NCBI GenBank assembly: GCA_022695795.1
Contig: MU404206.1
Coordinates: 1-64,000, forward strand
Direction: 5' to 3'
Length of the DNA stretch: 64,000 nucleotides
DNA from: Biscogniauxia marginata
Lineage: Eukaryota > Ascomycota > Sordariomycetes > Xylariales > Xylariaceae
Of this stretch, positions 46,232 to 57,792 are shown piece after piece (positions within the stretch are counted from its first letter, which is position 1; each line of letters begins with the position of its first letter). The translations under genes and the position numbers were made by a program. The notes below the pieces were generated by a model. That model was not told the origin of the DNA and searched no databases. It saw only the letters and a list, made by a program, of their open reading frames with translations.

Positions 46232-48772
46232 ATGGCGCCTGGGCCCGGAAGGAAACTATCGCTTCCCTCCTCGATACTCAAAGAGTTGGACACTCAAGGG
46301 CCCACGTCTTATACTAGGGGAAAGGGGAACTCTAGACACCAGCCTACGAGGAAAGAACTGCGGAAAGCTGCACGCATCCAGAAAAGACTGTCACAGAGCT
46401 CACAACTTCGGCGCCAACACCCCACGCAAACACAACCCTTCAAACAGACCAAGACTCCATCTCATAAACACGCGCGAAGAGATGAGGTTGATGATGGGAA
46501 TGATGCTGACGCTGATGCTGACAACGATGATGATATAGGCGAGGGTGAGGGCGGAGGAGGAGAAGAGGAAGGGGAAGACATGGATGATGAGCTTGACCTA
46601 GACCTTGACGGGGATGAAGACGCTAGCTTGCTCTCCGGGAACGAAGAGCCTAGTCGATATCAACCTTCAAGGACAGAGCAGAAAAGGCTTTCCCAGGATG
46701 ACAAAGAAATTGCCGCACTGGAGAAGAAGCTGGGGTTAAAAGGCAAGAAATCCTTACCAAAGACATTTGATGAGGATGGGCTGGGCGGTTTATTGGATGG
46801 CTTGGACGATGACGACGACGGCCTTGGAACTCTGACCAAGAGGAAACGCAAGGACGAGGCTGATGAGTGGCTCGCTCAAAAAAGACGGAAGGCCGAGGCT
46901 GCGGCTGCTAAAGCCCTTCCGACTGGCCATTCAAGCGGCAGTGACCAGGAAGATGTTTCTGGCAGCGAAGACCTCTCCGGCTCGGATGCCAATGATGACA
47001 GCCCAGGGGATCTAGAGAGGCTTGATGAGTCTGATGATGGCGATAGTGATGACAACTTCGAAGGCTTCTCAGATACCGGCAAGGTCGAGCCCGCGCGGCC
47101 GCAGCGCGAGAACCCCTATGTAGCTCCCACGACAGGTATCGCGAAATACGTCCCGCCTTCGCGACGCAAACAGTCCGGCTCTGACAATGAAGCTGAAGCT
47201 CAACTCCGAAGGCGTGTCCAGGGATTGATCAACAGGCTGACAAACGATAACATGGTCGGCATAGTCAAGGACTTCACTAATTTGTACAATACGAATCCGA
47301 GACAGACCGTCACTTCGACCCTCAGCCATATCATTCTAGCGCTAGTCTGCTCACCCGAGAAGCGACCTGATTCCTTTTTCACTATGATGGCTGGTTTCAT
47401 TGCCGCGGCTCACAAGGCCATGGGAACGGCCGTTAGCGCCTACCTAGTACAACAACTCGTCGAGGTACTCGGGAAACATTACGAAGCAGCTTCTGGTGAC
47501 CAGTCGGATGCCGCATCCAAGCATCTCATCTCCTTGCTCGCCGAGCTATACAACATGCAGGTTATCGGGTGCAATCTGGTTTTTGACTATGTGCTGCTCT
47601 TTCTGGAAAACCTGTCTGAGCTCAACACGGAGCTACTGCTAAGAATCATTCAGCTATGCGGCCCGTCACTCAGACGTGATGATCCACATGCGCTGAGAGA
47701 TATCGTCGGTCGCATTAAGCCTGGTAATACGAAAAACGTATCGGTTAGGACGAGTTTCATGATTGACGAAATGAAGAAACTCCAGAGCAACAAAACCAAG
47801 GCAGTGGCCCGCAATAAAGACCTAGCAGAACAACGTACGCAGATCAGGAAGCGAATAGGTACCCTAGGAGGTACTCAAGATGTACAGCCTCTTCGCGTAG
47901 GCCTTAAGGACATCCAGGATGCAGATAAGCGTGGGAAATGGTGGCTCGTCGGAGCAAGTTGGTCAGGCAATAAGGGTGGCAAAGGCGAGGACAGCAGAGG
48001 AGACCTGAAGAAGCGAGATGAGGCTGCCGAGACTATCACTCAAGTGGATGATGACTTAGGCATCCCAGATCTTTGGCAACTTGCTAGGGAGCAGAGCTTC
48101 AATACTGAAGTGCGACAGCGGATCTTTGTAGCGCTCCACGCGGCTACGGATTACGAGAATGCCGACCTACTCATCAGGAAGTTAAGACTCAACAAGCACC
48201 AACGGAAGGAAATACCCGAGGTGATCGTTAGAAGCGGCGAGCGGCAGTCTCAATACAACCACTACTACACACTGGTGGCTTCCCGATTCACTGGAGATAG
48301 AGAGTTGGGGTTCCAGTTCCGACGGTGTATAACGACGAGATTTAGGAAGATGGGGGAAGATATTGACACAGGTGACGGTGATGATATGGATGATGTGGAT
48401 GAAGCTGCCGACTACGACGTGCGATGGCTCTACAACACGGCCAAGATGTACGGCTCTCTAGTGGCCAGCAAGTCGATCAAGCTGATAGACATCATCAAAC
48501 ATCGGAATCTGGCGGCATTACAAGAGAAGACACATATGTTCACAGAAGTAATGTTCATCGCGATGCTCCAGGAGTGCAAAAGTGACGCGCTGAAGGAGGT
48601 GTTTGGCGGCCTAGATGAGACGGTCGGCCGAGGTGTGCAGTACTTTCTGAAGAAGCACGTGCGAAGAACGGATCTCTTGAAAGAAAAGAAGGAGAAGAAG
48701 ACGGTCAAGAAGAGCTGCGATGCAGTGGTTGAGATGCTGGAGTCCGTACTGGCTAAGGCGTCACTAGAGTAA
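46232..48772 (+). CDS. SGD1: Nucleolar MIF4G/MA3 protein (Sgd1/NOM1)
   Basis: Single exon of 846 residues. The N-terminal 300 residues are charged and disordered, with Asp/Glu tracts (about 85-135 and 230-280) and basic patches. A MIF4G domain follows at about 324-520 (LRRRVQGLINRLTNDNMVGI; IILALVCSPEKRPDSFF; NLVFDYVLLFLENLSELNTE). WWLVGASWSG links it to an MA3 domain at about 615-740 (QSFNTEVRQRIFVALHAATD; RQSQYNHYYTLVASRF). This order is that of Sgd1/NOM1, a nucleolar factor for 40S biogenesis that binds the helicase Fal1/eIF4A3. The ATG follows a clean T/C-rich leader. Confidence 0.95.
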   Translation: MAPGPGRKLSLPSSILKELDTQGPTSYTRGKGNSRHQPTRKELRKAARIQKRLSQSSQLRRQHPTQTQPFKQTKTPSHKHARRDEVDDGNDADADADNDDDIGEGEGGGGEEEGEDMDDELDLDLDGDEDASLLSGNEEPSRYQPSRTEQKRLSQDDKEIAALEKKLGLKGKKSLPKTFDEDGLGGLLDGLDDDDDGLGTLTKRKRKDEADEWLAQKRRKAEAAAAKALPTGHSSGSDQEDVSGSEDLSGSDANDDSPGDLERLDESDDGDSDDNFEGFSDTGKVEPARPQRENPYVAPTTGIAKYVPPSRRKQSGSDNEAEAQLRRRVQGLINRLTNDNMVGIVKDFTNLYNTNPRQTVTSTLSHIILALVCSPEKRPDSFFTMMAGFIAAAHKAMGTAVSAYLVQQLVEVLGKHYEAASGDQSDAASKHLISLLAELYNMQVIGCNLVFDYVLLFLENLSELNTELLLRIIQLCGPSLRRDDPHALRDIVGRIKPGNTKNVSVRTSFMIDEMKKLQSNKTKAVARNKDLAEQRTQIRKRIGTLGGTQDVQPLRVGLKDIQDADKRGKWWLVGASWSGNKGGKGEDSRGDLKKRDEAAETITQVDDDLGIPDLWQLAREQSFNTEVRQRIFVALHAATDYENADLLIRKLRLNKHQRKEIPEVIVRSGERQSQYNHYYTLVASRFTGDRELGFQFRRCITTRFRKMGEDIDTGDGDDMDDVDEAADYDVRWLYNTAKMYGSLVASKSIKLIDIIKHRNLAALQEKTHMFTEVMFIAMLQECKSDALKEVFGGLDETVGRGVQYFLKKHVRRTDLLKEKKEKKTVKKSCDAVVEMLESVLAKASLE

Positions 48773-49364
48773 GAGGTTTATACCCCGTGCATACTACTTC
48801 CTATATGGTCTCTTGTCGCCCGTCTCCTTAGGCGCTAGGTTAGGGGATTCGCGGTCAAGGGGACAAGCAAGAGAAAAGACTTATTTACCTGCAAAGCAAT
48901 GGCTATGCTGAGACCATGTTGAGATTAATCGTCTCTTAATGCCAGAAAATTTGGTAGGTAGGTAGGTAGGTACTCGTGTTCTACAACGATGCGAGCCAGT
49001 GACTTTAATCAGGAGGCGGAGACGGTTTCTTTCGGATGAGCGGCTAAGCAGGCGAAAATGGACCGCGCCTCGCCGCAATACCCAGTACCGAAGACTTGAA
49101 ATATTGTTGGTAATTGATTAAGTAACGCCCGGGCCTCCCCCCCCCCAATAAAAAAACCTATCCACACCTGGCACCTGCTACTACTCCAAATCGGAACGGA
49201 ACATTCCCTGGAGCTTCTCTCGACAAAAGCTACGCTCCCCATAACTTTAGTGTACTAAACCTCACCTAGATAAAATATATTCCCTATCTTACTTACGTAC
49301 GCTTCACACCGTATTTCCCACCTCAATAACCTGCAATTGAGATCGCCCACTCCTTACACACGCC
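48773..49364. other. Intergenic, LPD1 promoter
   Basis: 0.59 kb between SGD1 and LPD1, both on the plus strand. It contains TAGGTAGGTAGGTAGGTA near 48952-48971 and a C9 run near 49137. No gene seen. Confidence 0.55.
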
Positions 49365-51165
49365 ATGCTGGCCAGTCGTTTAATACCCCGGACTACCGTC
49401 CGGTCCGTTTGCCGTTCCCAGTCATCGTAGGTCGAAGCCTCTGCAGCTGACAGGCGGAATAAGATAAAATAGCTCGCCCGCTGACCGGCACTCTTTCTCC
49501 TAGCCTACCCACGGTTGTCTCGCCGCTGTCACGATGGCGCAGAGGCTATGCTAGCCAAGCAGGTTCGATACTACAAAAGAACTTGTAAGAAGTCGTCGCA
49601 GACTATTCTAACCCGGCGCAGAGGAGAACGACCTGGTCATCATTGGTGGTGGCGTGGCCGGATATGTCGCCGCTATCAAGGCCGGACAAGAAGGACTGAA
49701 GGCATGTTTTGCAGATACCCGACTGTCCCAGTCGCCGGTTGGCGAGTGATCGTGACCTTTGCGCTGACTAGTGTTAGGTTGCGTGTATCGAGAAGCGCGG
49801 CTCCCTCGGCGGCACCTGTCTCAACGTCGGCTGCATCCCCTCGAAATCGCTCCTCAACAACTCGCATCTGTACCATCAGGTCCTCCACGACACCAAGAAC
49901 CGAGGTATTGAGGTCGGCAATGTGAAGCTCAACCTCGACGCTATGATGAAGGCGAAGGATACCTCCGTCAACAGTCTGACGAAGGGTATCGAATTCCTCT
50001 TCAAGAAGAACGGTGTCGAGTACATCAAGGGCACCGGCTCCTTCGCCAGCGAGCACGAGGTCAAGGTCCAGCTGAACGACGGCGGCGAGACCAGTGTTGT
50101 CGGCAAGAACATCCTTATCGCTACCGGTAGCGAATCCACCCCTTTCCCCGGCCTCGAGTTCGACGAGAAGCGCGTCGTCACGAGCACCGGCGCCCTTTCC
50201 CTCGAAAAAGTTCCCGAGAAGATGATCGTCATCGGAGGTGGCATTATCGGCCTTGAGATGGGCTCAGTATGGTCGAGACTTGGCGCCAAGGTCACCGTCG
50301 TCGAGTTCCTCGACCAGATTGGCGGTCCCGGCATGGACAACGAGATCGCCAAGCAGGCGCACAAGCTCCTCAAGAAGCAGGGCATCGAGTTCAAGCTTGG
50401 CACAAAGGTCGTCAGCGGCGACAACAGCGGTGAGACTGTCAAGCTCGAGGTTGACTCTGCCAAGGGAGGCAAGCCCGAAACCGTGAGTCCAAGCCACCCA
50501 TGGCGCAGTCGCTTCTTGAGTTCTCTTCTAACCTAACTTTGCAACAGCTTGATGCTGATGTCGTCCTCGTCGCCATTGGTCGCCGCCCTTACACTGCCGG
50601 TCTCGGCCTCGAGAACATTGGTCTGGAGATCGATGACCGTGGCCGTGTTGTCATCGACTCGGAATACCGTACGAAGGCCTCGCACATCCGCTGCATTGGC
50701 GACGTCACCTTCGGCCCCATGCTTGCCCACAAGGCCGAGGAGGAAGCTGTTGCTGCGGTGGAATACATCAAGAAGGGTTACGGTCACGTAAACTACGGCG
50801 TCATCCCGTCCGTCATGTACACGCACCCCGAGGTTGCTTGGGTCGGCCAGAACGAGCAGGATCTCAAGAAGGACAATATTCCTTACAAGATTGGCACATT
50901 CCCGTTCAGCGCCAACTCGCGTGCCAAGACGAACCTAGACACGGAAGGTCTAGTCAAGATGATTGCAGACCCCGAGACGGACAGGCTACTGGGCTGCCAC
51001 ATCATCGGACCCAACGCGGGCGAGATGATTGCAGAGGCCACATTAGCACTGGAGTATGGCGCATCCACAGAAGACATTGCGCGTACGTGTCATGCTCACC
51101 CGACGCTGGCGGAGGCATTCAAGGAGGCGGCTATGGCGACGTATTCTAAAGCCATCCACTTCTGA
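49365..51165 (+). CDS. LPD1: Dihydrolipoamide dehydrogenase, mitochondrial (E3)
   Basis: FAD-dependent E3 subunit of pyruvate and 2-oxoglutarate dehydrogenases and glycine decarboxylase, 507 residues. Five exons: 49365-49426, 49504-49562, 49622-49701, 49778-50482 and 50548-51165. Residues 1-40 are an Arg/Ser-rich mitochondrial presequence ending near RRGYASQA. The FAD motif [13 protein letters not shown] follows, then the redox disulfide [13 protein letters not shown] (Cys81 and Cys86), the NAD motif [12 protein letters not shown], and the C-terminal [13 protein letters not shown] with the catalytic His-Glu pair. Intron 3 (49702-49777) starts with GC instead of GT: AAG/GCATGT...GTTAG. No GT alternative keeps the KVACIEKRG frame. 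Confidence 0.97.
49702..49777 (+). other. GC-AG intron in LPD1
   Basis: The donor reads AAG/GCATGT, the acceptor GTGTTAG/GTTGC, with a CTGAC branch point at about 49763-49769. The joined codons give GLKVACIEK, as in other E3 enzymes. Confidence 0.85.
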
Positions 51166-53257
51166 TCTGTGTACTATATAGAGGAGAGGGAGAGGGGGGG
51201 GGGGGACGGCAAATAGTGGTCAGGTTAGCATCGGTATCAAGGTGTACAATATTACAGCGTGCGAACAACATGAAAGGCCCAAAAAGAAATCGGTCCGCTA
51301 GAGCCGGCATAGCACTATGTGCAACTACCTATATTAGATTATATCCATCTCTTGCTAGAGCCTGATTATAGACTTAGACAGCCCAGATCTGGGTAGCGTA
51401 ACCATCGAACAGCCACAACAGCAGCTTTGGTACACCTAAATAGCCGGCCGTGTCGGTCTTCAACGTTAGACGGGCCTATTGTATATATCTTTTTGTTTGT
51501 TTGTTATGAACTAGTAACTCTATATCCCTGCTCTGCTTAAACACTGTTGTATAGCAAGTTCTCTATGTCTCCTTTATGGCTCATCTCATCATAAAACATG
51601 ATGGTGTTTACTTCGGCACACTAATCCCTCGCGTTGAGAAGGGAGATAGGACAATAAATACTTGTTCGCAATTAATTGAAGTTCCCCTCGCTTTTTTTAG
51701 ACAACCTTTTATAGTCAGTCTTAGGTAGGTAGTTAGTAAGTTAAGGAATCTGCCTATGTAATACATGTATGTATAAGATCCGCGGTATTGATATCCTTGT
51801 GTACCGACTAGGATCTCTGCGCGCAACTGTGCAGGCATCATATTCATACTTAGAGTAAACACCAGAGAGTAAGCACCATCTGCAGAGCAGAGCAGTCCGG
51901 CGGAAAGGTTATTTGTAATAAAATAGGCTTACACCTTTCTTGGCTCTTTCAGCTTAGTTTACCTATTTTTTTCCCCAGCTCCATTAAAACGGATGCACTT
52001 CTAGAACGTGATGATTTCAGATTCCTACGTCTCCCGTACGGCAACCCAGGTTTTATCCTAGCTGGATGTAGGATGCAGGTTTACTCACGTAGCATTCGTT
52101 ACCGCTATTAGCCAGGCTTTCCAATCCTGAAAAGCCCTCCATACTACCTCCCATAGCCACCACTCTGTCACTCGCTTGGAGGGGGGGGGAGGGGGAGTCG
52201 AATAGACCGAAAGAACGACGCCAGCTACGGCCGTGTGTCGAAGGATTATTAAGCTGTCGGGATACCGAGCACTGGACCCCCGCAAGCAAACAAGGCTTCG
52301 TCTTATGATGTGTCAAATATGTAGGTAAGGTAGCAGTATCTCGCGATCCTCCAACAACGCGAGGGACCGATATCTTCATGCCTCCCACCGTTGTGTTACA
52401 TCTACAAGATGTTCAGTATCCTGTTTCAGATGGTCAGCGCGACGAAGACCTATATTTATATGTATGTGTTCATATGGAATTGGAAAAGAAGAGGAGACAA
52501 TGTCTCACGTGGCGATTCGACTGCAGGAAACTTCACGCAACTAGCGGAGACGGAGATGGTGCACTTTGTCGCTCAACATAGCCAGCCTATCTTGGGTATG
52601 TATATTACTATCAAGATTTAGTTTCCGCCCCCATATCAAATTGTCAAGGCGTGACAAATCCGGGCACCTCGGCCCGTCAGCATGAACATAATAATCCCTA
52701 TTGTTAGAAGAAAAAGCCACACGCATGTACGGAGCACGGAGTATGAGGTGTAGTATCGAGTGTATGTTTTCTGGCCTGCTTGCTTACGGCTTCTGCTTGA
52801 CATTAGCTCCTTGGCAGAATAAGCTTGAATTTACATCGGCAGAGAGAAACAGAAACTGTCATACTGTACCTCTTTTGATCATCTCTAGATGTGGCCTGCA
52901 TATTCCAAATAGCCCTCAACCTTGCACATTCATCAGCTCGCACTGGGTTTCAAAGTCCCACAACAACTTATATGATTGGCTGGTTGCGTCAAGCAAGGGG
53001 GAATATCACCATGCTCTGGAGGCCTGGAGGTAGACCGGCCATGCGATGGAATTACTGGTCGTACTGCGAGGTTACATGGCGTATATATGAGCATACCTCC
53101 ATCCCCGAGCCCTCGTGGCATGCGAGCTAGGCTTGGTGGCTTATATACTGAATAAGTGCGCCTGAAACTACACCACCTCGCTGTCGGAAAGAGAGAGTTA
53201 GAGAAGCATACCTTCTTTTTTCTTTCTTTTCAACATCCCGTAGTATAGATAGGCATC
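51166..53257. other. Intergenic 2.1 kb
   Basis: 3' flank of LPD1, including a G-run near 51193-51205, then mixed non-coding DNA, then the promoter of the NRPS-like gene. Open frames in both strands are under about 115 codons and have no motif. No gene supported. Confidence 0.55.
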
Positions 53258-56200
53258 ATGGGGCTCCCAAACAGCGTCAAGGGTCAGCGCATCCTGCCGG
53301 TTGTCGTGGACGAGGTGGCCCGCGAGGACCCGAACCGTATCGTATACACCGTGCCCCATCTGAGCGACTCGGGAGACCGATTTGAAGACATTACCGCCGG
53401 CAGATTCGCCAATGCCGTCAACCGGACCGCTCACTGGATCGAGACACACATTGGGAGGGGCAAGAATTTCGAGGCCGTCGGCTACATTGGTCCACGTAGG
53501 TTTCTTTTGTTCGATGCTGAGCCGTCGTTGCAGCGAGATTCGGGCCCCTAAACATAATTTCCAGATGACTTGACCTACCCGATATTGGTCCTGGCCTGTA
53601 ACAAGACCGGCTATAAGGCAAGTCTCACAACCCCGGCCGACGCATCTCTAGGACAAACCTGCTGATGGAGTGATTAGGCCTTGCTGGTTTCGCCGAGAAA
53701 TAGCATTGAGGGAAGCATGGCAGTCGTCGACAAGACCGACTGCCACATCTGGGTGAGATCGCGCCGGACCATCACCATGGTCAACCAGATTCTCGAGAGG
53801 AAACAAATGGAAGTCCTCGACATCCCAGGCCTTGAAGAGCTCCTAGACCCCCGCCCCGTCGCCGAGTACCCGTTCGAGAAGACGTGGGAGGAGGCCCACC
53901 TGGACCCCTTCGTCGTGCTCCACACGTCGGGGTCGACCGGTCTTCCGAAGCCCATCGTTATGCCCTTCGGCACGGTAGCGAGCGGTGATGCAGTCAGCGA
54001 GATACCCCTAGAGCCGGGCGAGCAGATCACGCCGTCTTGGAAGCAGTCTGACTATGTCTTCAACCCGTTCCCGTGGTTCCATGTATGTTTAGTCCTCCTA
54101 GTTTACCCCTCGCGAGTTTCTCTCAGTTCCTCCGGGACGACGCTGACTTCCCCTTTTCTATCCCAGGCTGCCAGTCTCATGGTCAAGTTAGGCTTGAACT
54201 TCTGGCTCGGCTCCCGAATCGTCACGGAGCCGACGAACGGCATTATTAGCGTAGACACGATCGACCGTGTCGTCTCTAACTTACCAGTCGCCGTATTTTT
54301 TATCCCGCCCTCCATTGTCGAAGAGCTAGCTAAATCCCCAGAGACTCTCGAGAAACTGAGAACAAGCAGATACATAATCACCGGTGGTGGTGAGTACCAA
54401 CCCTAACCCGAAATGGCTCGGGAGCTCCGCGGATGAGCGGGAATCTCGCTTACCATGAATATAAACAGGCGCTCTCTCGCCGCAACTTGGTGATATCGTA
54501 AACGAGGTGGTTCCCGTGCGCAACGGGTATGGGTCTACCGAGGGTGGCATATGGGCGCTCGTCGCACCCGAGCGAGACGATTGGAAATACTTCAAGTTCC
54601 CTGTTCAGCTTGGCGCGGAGCTGCGTGAGGCTACGCCAGGTCTTTACGAGCTGTTCTTTGTGCGGAAGCCAGAGTACGCCAAGTGGCAGGGACTGTTCTA
54701 CACATTTCCCGAACTCACGGAGTACTCCCCTAAGGATCTGTTCACCCAGCATCCGACCAAGCCTGACCGGTGGCTCTGCGTTGGGCGTGCCGACGATGTG
54801 ATCGTGCTCTCGAACGGAGAGAAAGTTCAGCCCGTCGATATCGAATCCACCATCATGTCGCATCCAGCGGTCCAGTCTGCTCTGGTGGTAAGTTAAGCCG
54901 TCTATATTCTGACACCTAGGCAGGTCTTCTTGGTGCCTGCAAAACGTATAGCTGACAGTTCACCGAAGGTCGGAAACAGCAGGTTTCACCCTGCCGTTCT
55001 AATCGAACTTCGAGGAACAACCCCAGAGTCGGAGACAGAACTAGAAGAGCTGAAGGACAGGATATACGCAGAGGTTGTTGAGAAGGCTAATGCGTCTGCG
55101 CCAACGCATGCTCATATCCACCGAGCCAACATGATTATGTGTGTCCCCGGCAAGCCGTTTCTTCGAACAGATAAGGGTACGGTCAGGCGTCCGGCGATGC
55201 TCAAGCTGTACCAGCAAGAAATTGACGAGTTCTACGATAAGCTTGAGGCCGAAGAGGCTAAGCTGTTGGCCACTGATATCGATGTCAGCTCGCCGGCGAC
55301 CATCGCAGCGTGTCTGCAAACTATCATTGATAAACTGCTCCGAAAGGAGCTCAGTAACAGCGACAACCTGTTCGAGGCCGGGTTTGACTCCCTGCTTGTC
55401 TTCCAAGTCCTTGGTTCCCTTCGCTCAGCAGCCGAGAAACACGGGAAGAAGAACATAACCCTCGGACCGACCCTGATATACACGAATCCGTCGATCGAGA
55501 AGCTCGCCAAGGCGTTTTACGTCGCCCTAAACCCGCACATCAACGGGTTCGAGCACCCCGAGAAGGCTCACATCCGGCTCGCCCACGAGATCCTGGCGAG
55601 ATACACAGATGGCCTTCCTGGGGTCAACCGCGACACCGTGATCGTAACGGGCACTACGGGCTCCCTAGGTTCGTACATGCTCAACGCCCTTCTGGCGAAG
55701 CCGCAGGTCAGGCGCATCTACTGTTTCAACCGGTCTGCCGACGCGGAGGAGAGACAGCGCGCGCTGTTCCGATCCCGGGGACTGACCGAGAACTGGCCCG
55801 CCAAGAAGGTCCAGTTCCTGCAGGCCGACTTGTCTAAGCCGGACTTTGGCTTGGGCGAGGCTAAATACACCGAGCTACTCGAGGGAGCTACCAAGATCAT
55901 TCGTAAGCATTCTCCCACTTCCCCCCTATAGCTTAAATACTGAGTCAAAGCTCGTTCAAAGACAACCAATGGCCCGTCAACTTCAACTGGGATCTCTCCT
56001 CCTTCGAGCCGCACATCCGCGGAGTACGGAATCTAGTGGACTTCTCGCTACAGAGCCGCAACGGGACTAGTATCTTCTTCATATCTTCGATCGGTAGCAT
56101 CACTAAGTGGCCGGACAACGAGCCGGTGCCTGAGCAGCCGATCCGGGACCTCTCGATCGCGGGCTTGCAGGGGTACAGCACGTCGAAGCTCCTAACGGAG

Positions 56201-56848
56201 ATGCTGCTTGAGCAAGCGGCGCAGGTCGCCGGCGTCGACTGCTCCATCTGCCGCGTCGGCCAGATCGCGGGCCCCGTCGGCACCGGCATCAAGGGTGAGT
56301 GGAATCGCCAGGAGTGGTTCCCGAGCATCATCGCGACATCCAAGGCTCTCAAGCTGTTGCCCTCGAGCCTGGGCTCGCTCGACCGCCTCGAGTGGATCCC
56401 CGTCGACCAGCTCGCTAACATCATCCTCGAGCTGGCGGGGATCGGCGTCGGCAGCAAGCGGCCGGCCGGAGAGGAGGAGGAGGAGGAGGAGGAGGAGACA
56501 CGAGAGCTCAAGGTCTACCACGCGATGAACCCGCGCGTGGCGCACTGGCAGGACGTCGCGCCAGTAGTGCTAAGGGCGCTGCCTGAGGGCACCAAGGTGG
56601 TGTCGTGGTCGGAGTGGGTGCAAGCGCTGCGGGACGCGCAGGTGAACGCGACATCGACGACGGCGCGCGACATCCCGGGGCTCAAGCTGCTCGACTTCTA
56701 CGAGTCGCTCGAGCAGCCCGAGGGCGCGGCCCGGTCGGCGTTCAACCTCGAGACCACCGCCACCCGGGCCAAGAGCCGCACGCTCCGGAAGCTGCCCGCC
56801 GTCAGCGAGGAGTGGGTGGAGCTCTGGCTGCGGCAGTGGAGTTTCTAA
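53258..56848 (+). CDS. NRPS-like adenylation-thiolation-reductase enzyme
   Basis: Fungal adenylate-forming reductase of 1052 residues. Seven exons: 53258-53495, 53565-53617, 53678-54082, 54167-54389, 54469-54887, 54969-55902 and 55962-56848. The adenylation domain (about 1-530) has the ATP loop LHTSGSTGLPKP near 176 and GYGSTEGG near 322. The carrier site FEAGFDSLLVFQ near 579 holds the phosphopantetheine serine. The reductase has TGTTGSLGSYM near 672 and the catalytic YSTSK near 828. Such enzymes activate a carboxylic acid, hold it as a thioester and release it as an aldehyde; the substrate cannot be read here. No condensation domain. A pure GAG run near 56470 encodes about nine Glu. Intron 2 is GC-AG. 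Intron 5 has a second usable acceptor at 54923 that would add 15 residues. Confidence 0.93.
53618..53677 (+). other. GC-AG intron in the NRPS-like gene
   Basis: The donor TATAAG/GCAAGT is the textbook GC donor context. The acceptor is GATTAG/GCC, with a CTGAT branch-like word near 53662. The joined frame gives KTGYKALLVSPRNS, a standard adenylation-domain sequence. Confidence 0.85.
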
Positions 56849-57792
56849 ATGAAAGAGAGAGAAAATAAAAAATAAAAAAAATAAAAAAAAAGGGGGTGGG
56901 GGGGTGGTACCCCTTCTACATCGATTTGTAAGATTCAGGGGTTTCATGGTCGAAGAAAGATTGTTATTGGATGGGAATGAGGTTAGGGTATGGTAGGGCA
57001 GCAGGGCAAGTCTAATCTGACTCGGAAGGAAGAGATACGCGGGGGGAGGAGGATATGTATCACTGAAAGATACACCTAACCTAGGTTTTCCATCTGTATG
57101 ATTCTCGTATATATGTATATATAGATCTCAGCATCCTCTACGAGGCGCACAGCAGGCAGGTGATGGATAGATATAGGGATACTGTCTATCTGTCGTTGTC
57201 GTTACGGGAAATGGGGGAGGATATTCTTCTCCCCCTTTCATGTAACTCGCCTGCCTTTATTTCCCCCCCCTTCTGCCTCTTCTTTTTTTTTTTTTTCAGA
57301 TTGGGCGTAATAGTCTATAGATTGGTAACATGGTTGTCGGTCAATTTAACATCATTGTCAAAAGAAAACTTTTTTTTCGATATACATGTATCTGGACTAC
57401 AAGACCCGTTCTTGACGACGACAAGGTCCTGGGGAATATCAACCGAGTCACGAGACTCGGTTTCTACCTAACTATCTAGTGCTGCCTAGGTAGTCATACG
57501 AAATTTTTTCTCTCTATAATGCCACGTGTTGAATCGTTACAAAACTTGCACAGTAGTCGAGCTCTAGGGGGGAGGAGAAATATATTCCACCACCAATCGC
57601 TCCCCCGCGCTATACAGCTAGCTGCTCTATCATATCCTAGGCCTGGCTAATACCCAGCTAACAAGGATGCATATAACAGTAGACCTATGGACTGTCAAGT
57701 ATACGAGGCTCCAAGTATTACCGTACAGTCTGCAGTCAAGCGGTTGGTATTTTCGCTTCATTAAAACTTTTTGGTCTTTGTTAGTGCATGTA
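56849..57792. other. Intergenic, convergent 3' flanks
   Basis: 0.94 kb between the NRPS-like gene (plus) and STR2 (minus), which converge. An A-rich then G-rich stretch lies at 56866-56907 and a T14 run at about 57284-57297. No gene seen. Confidence 0.6.
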
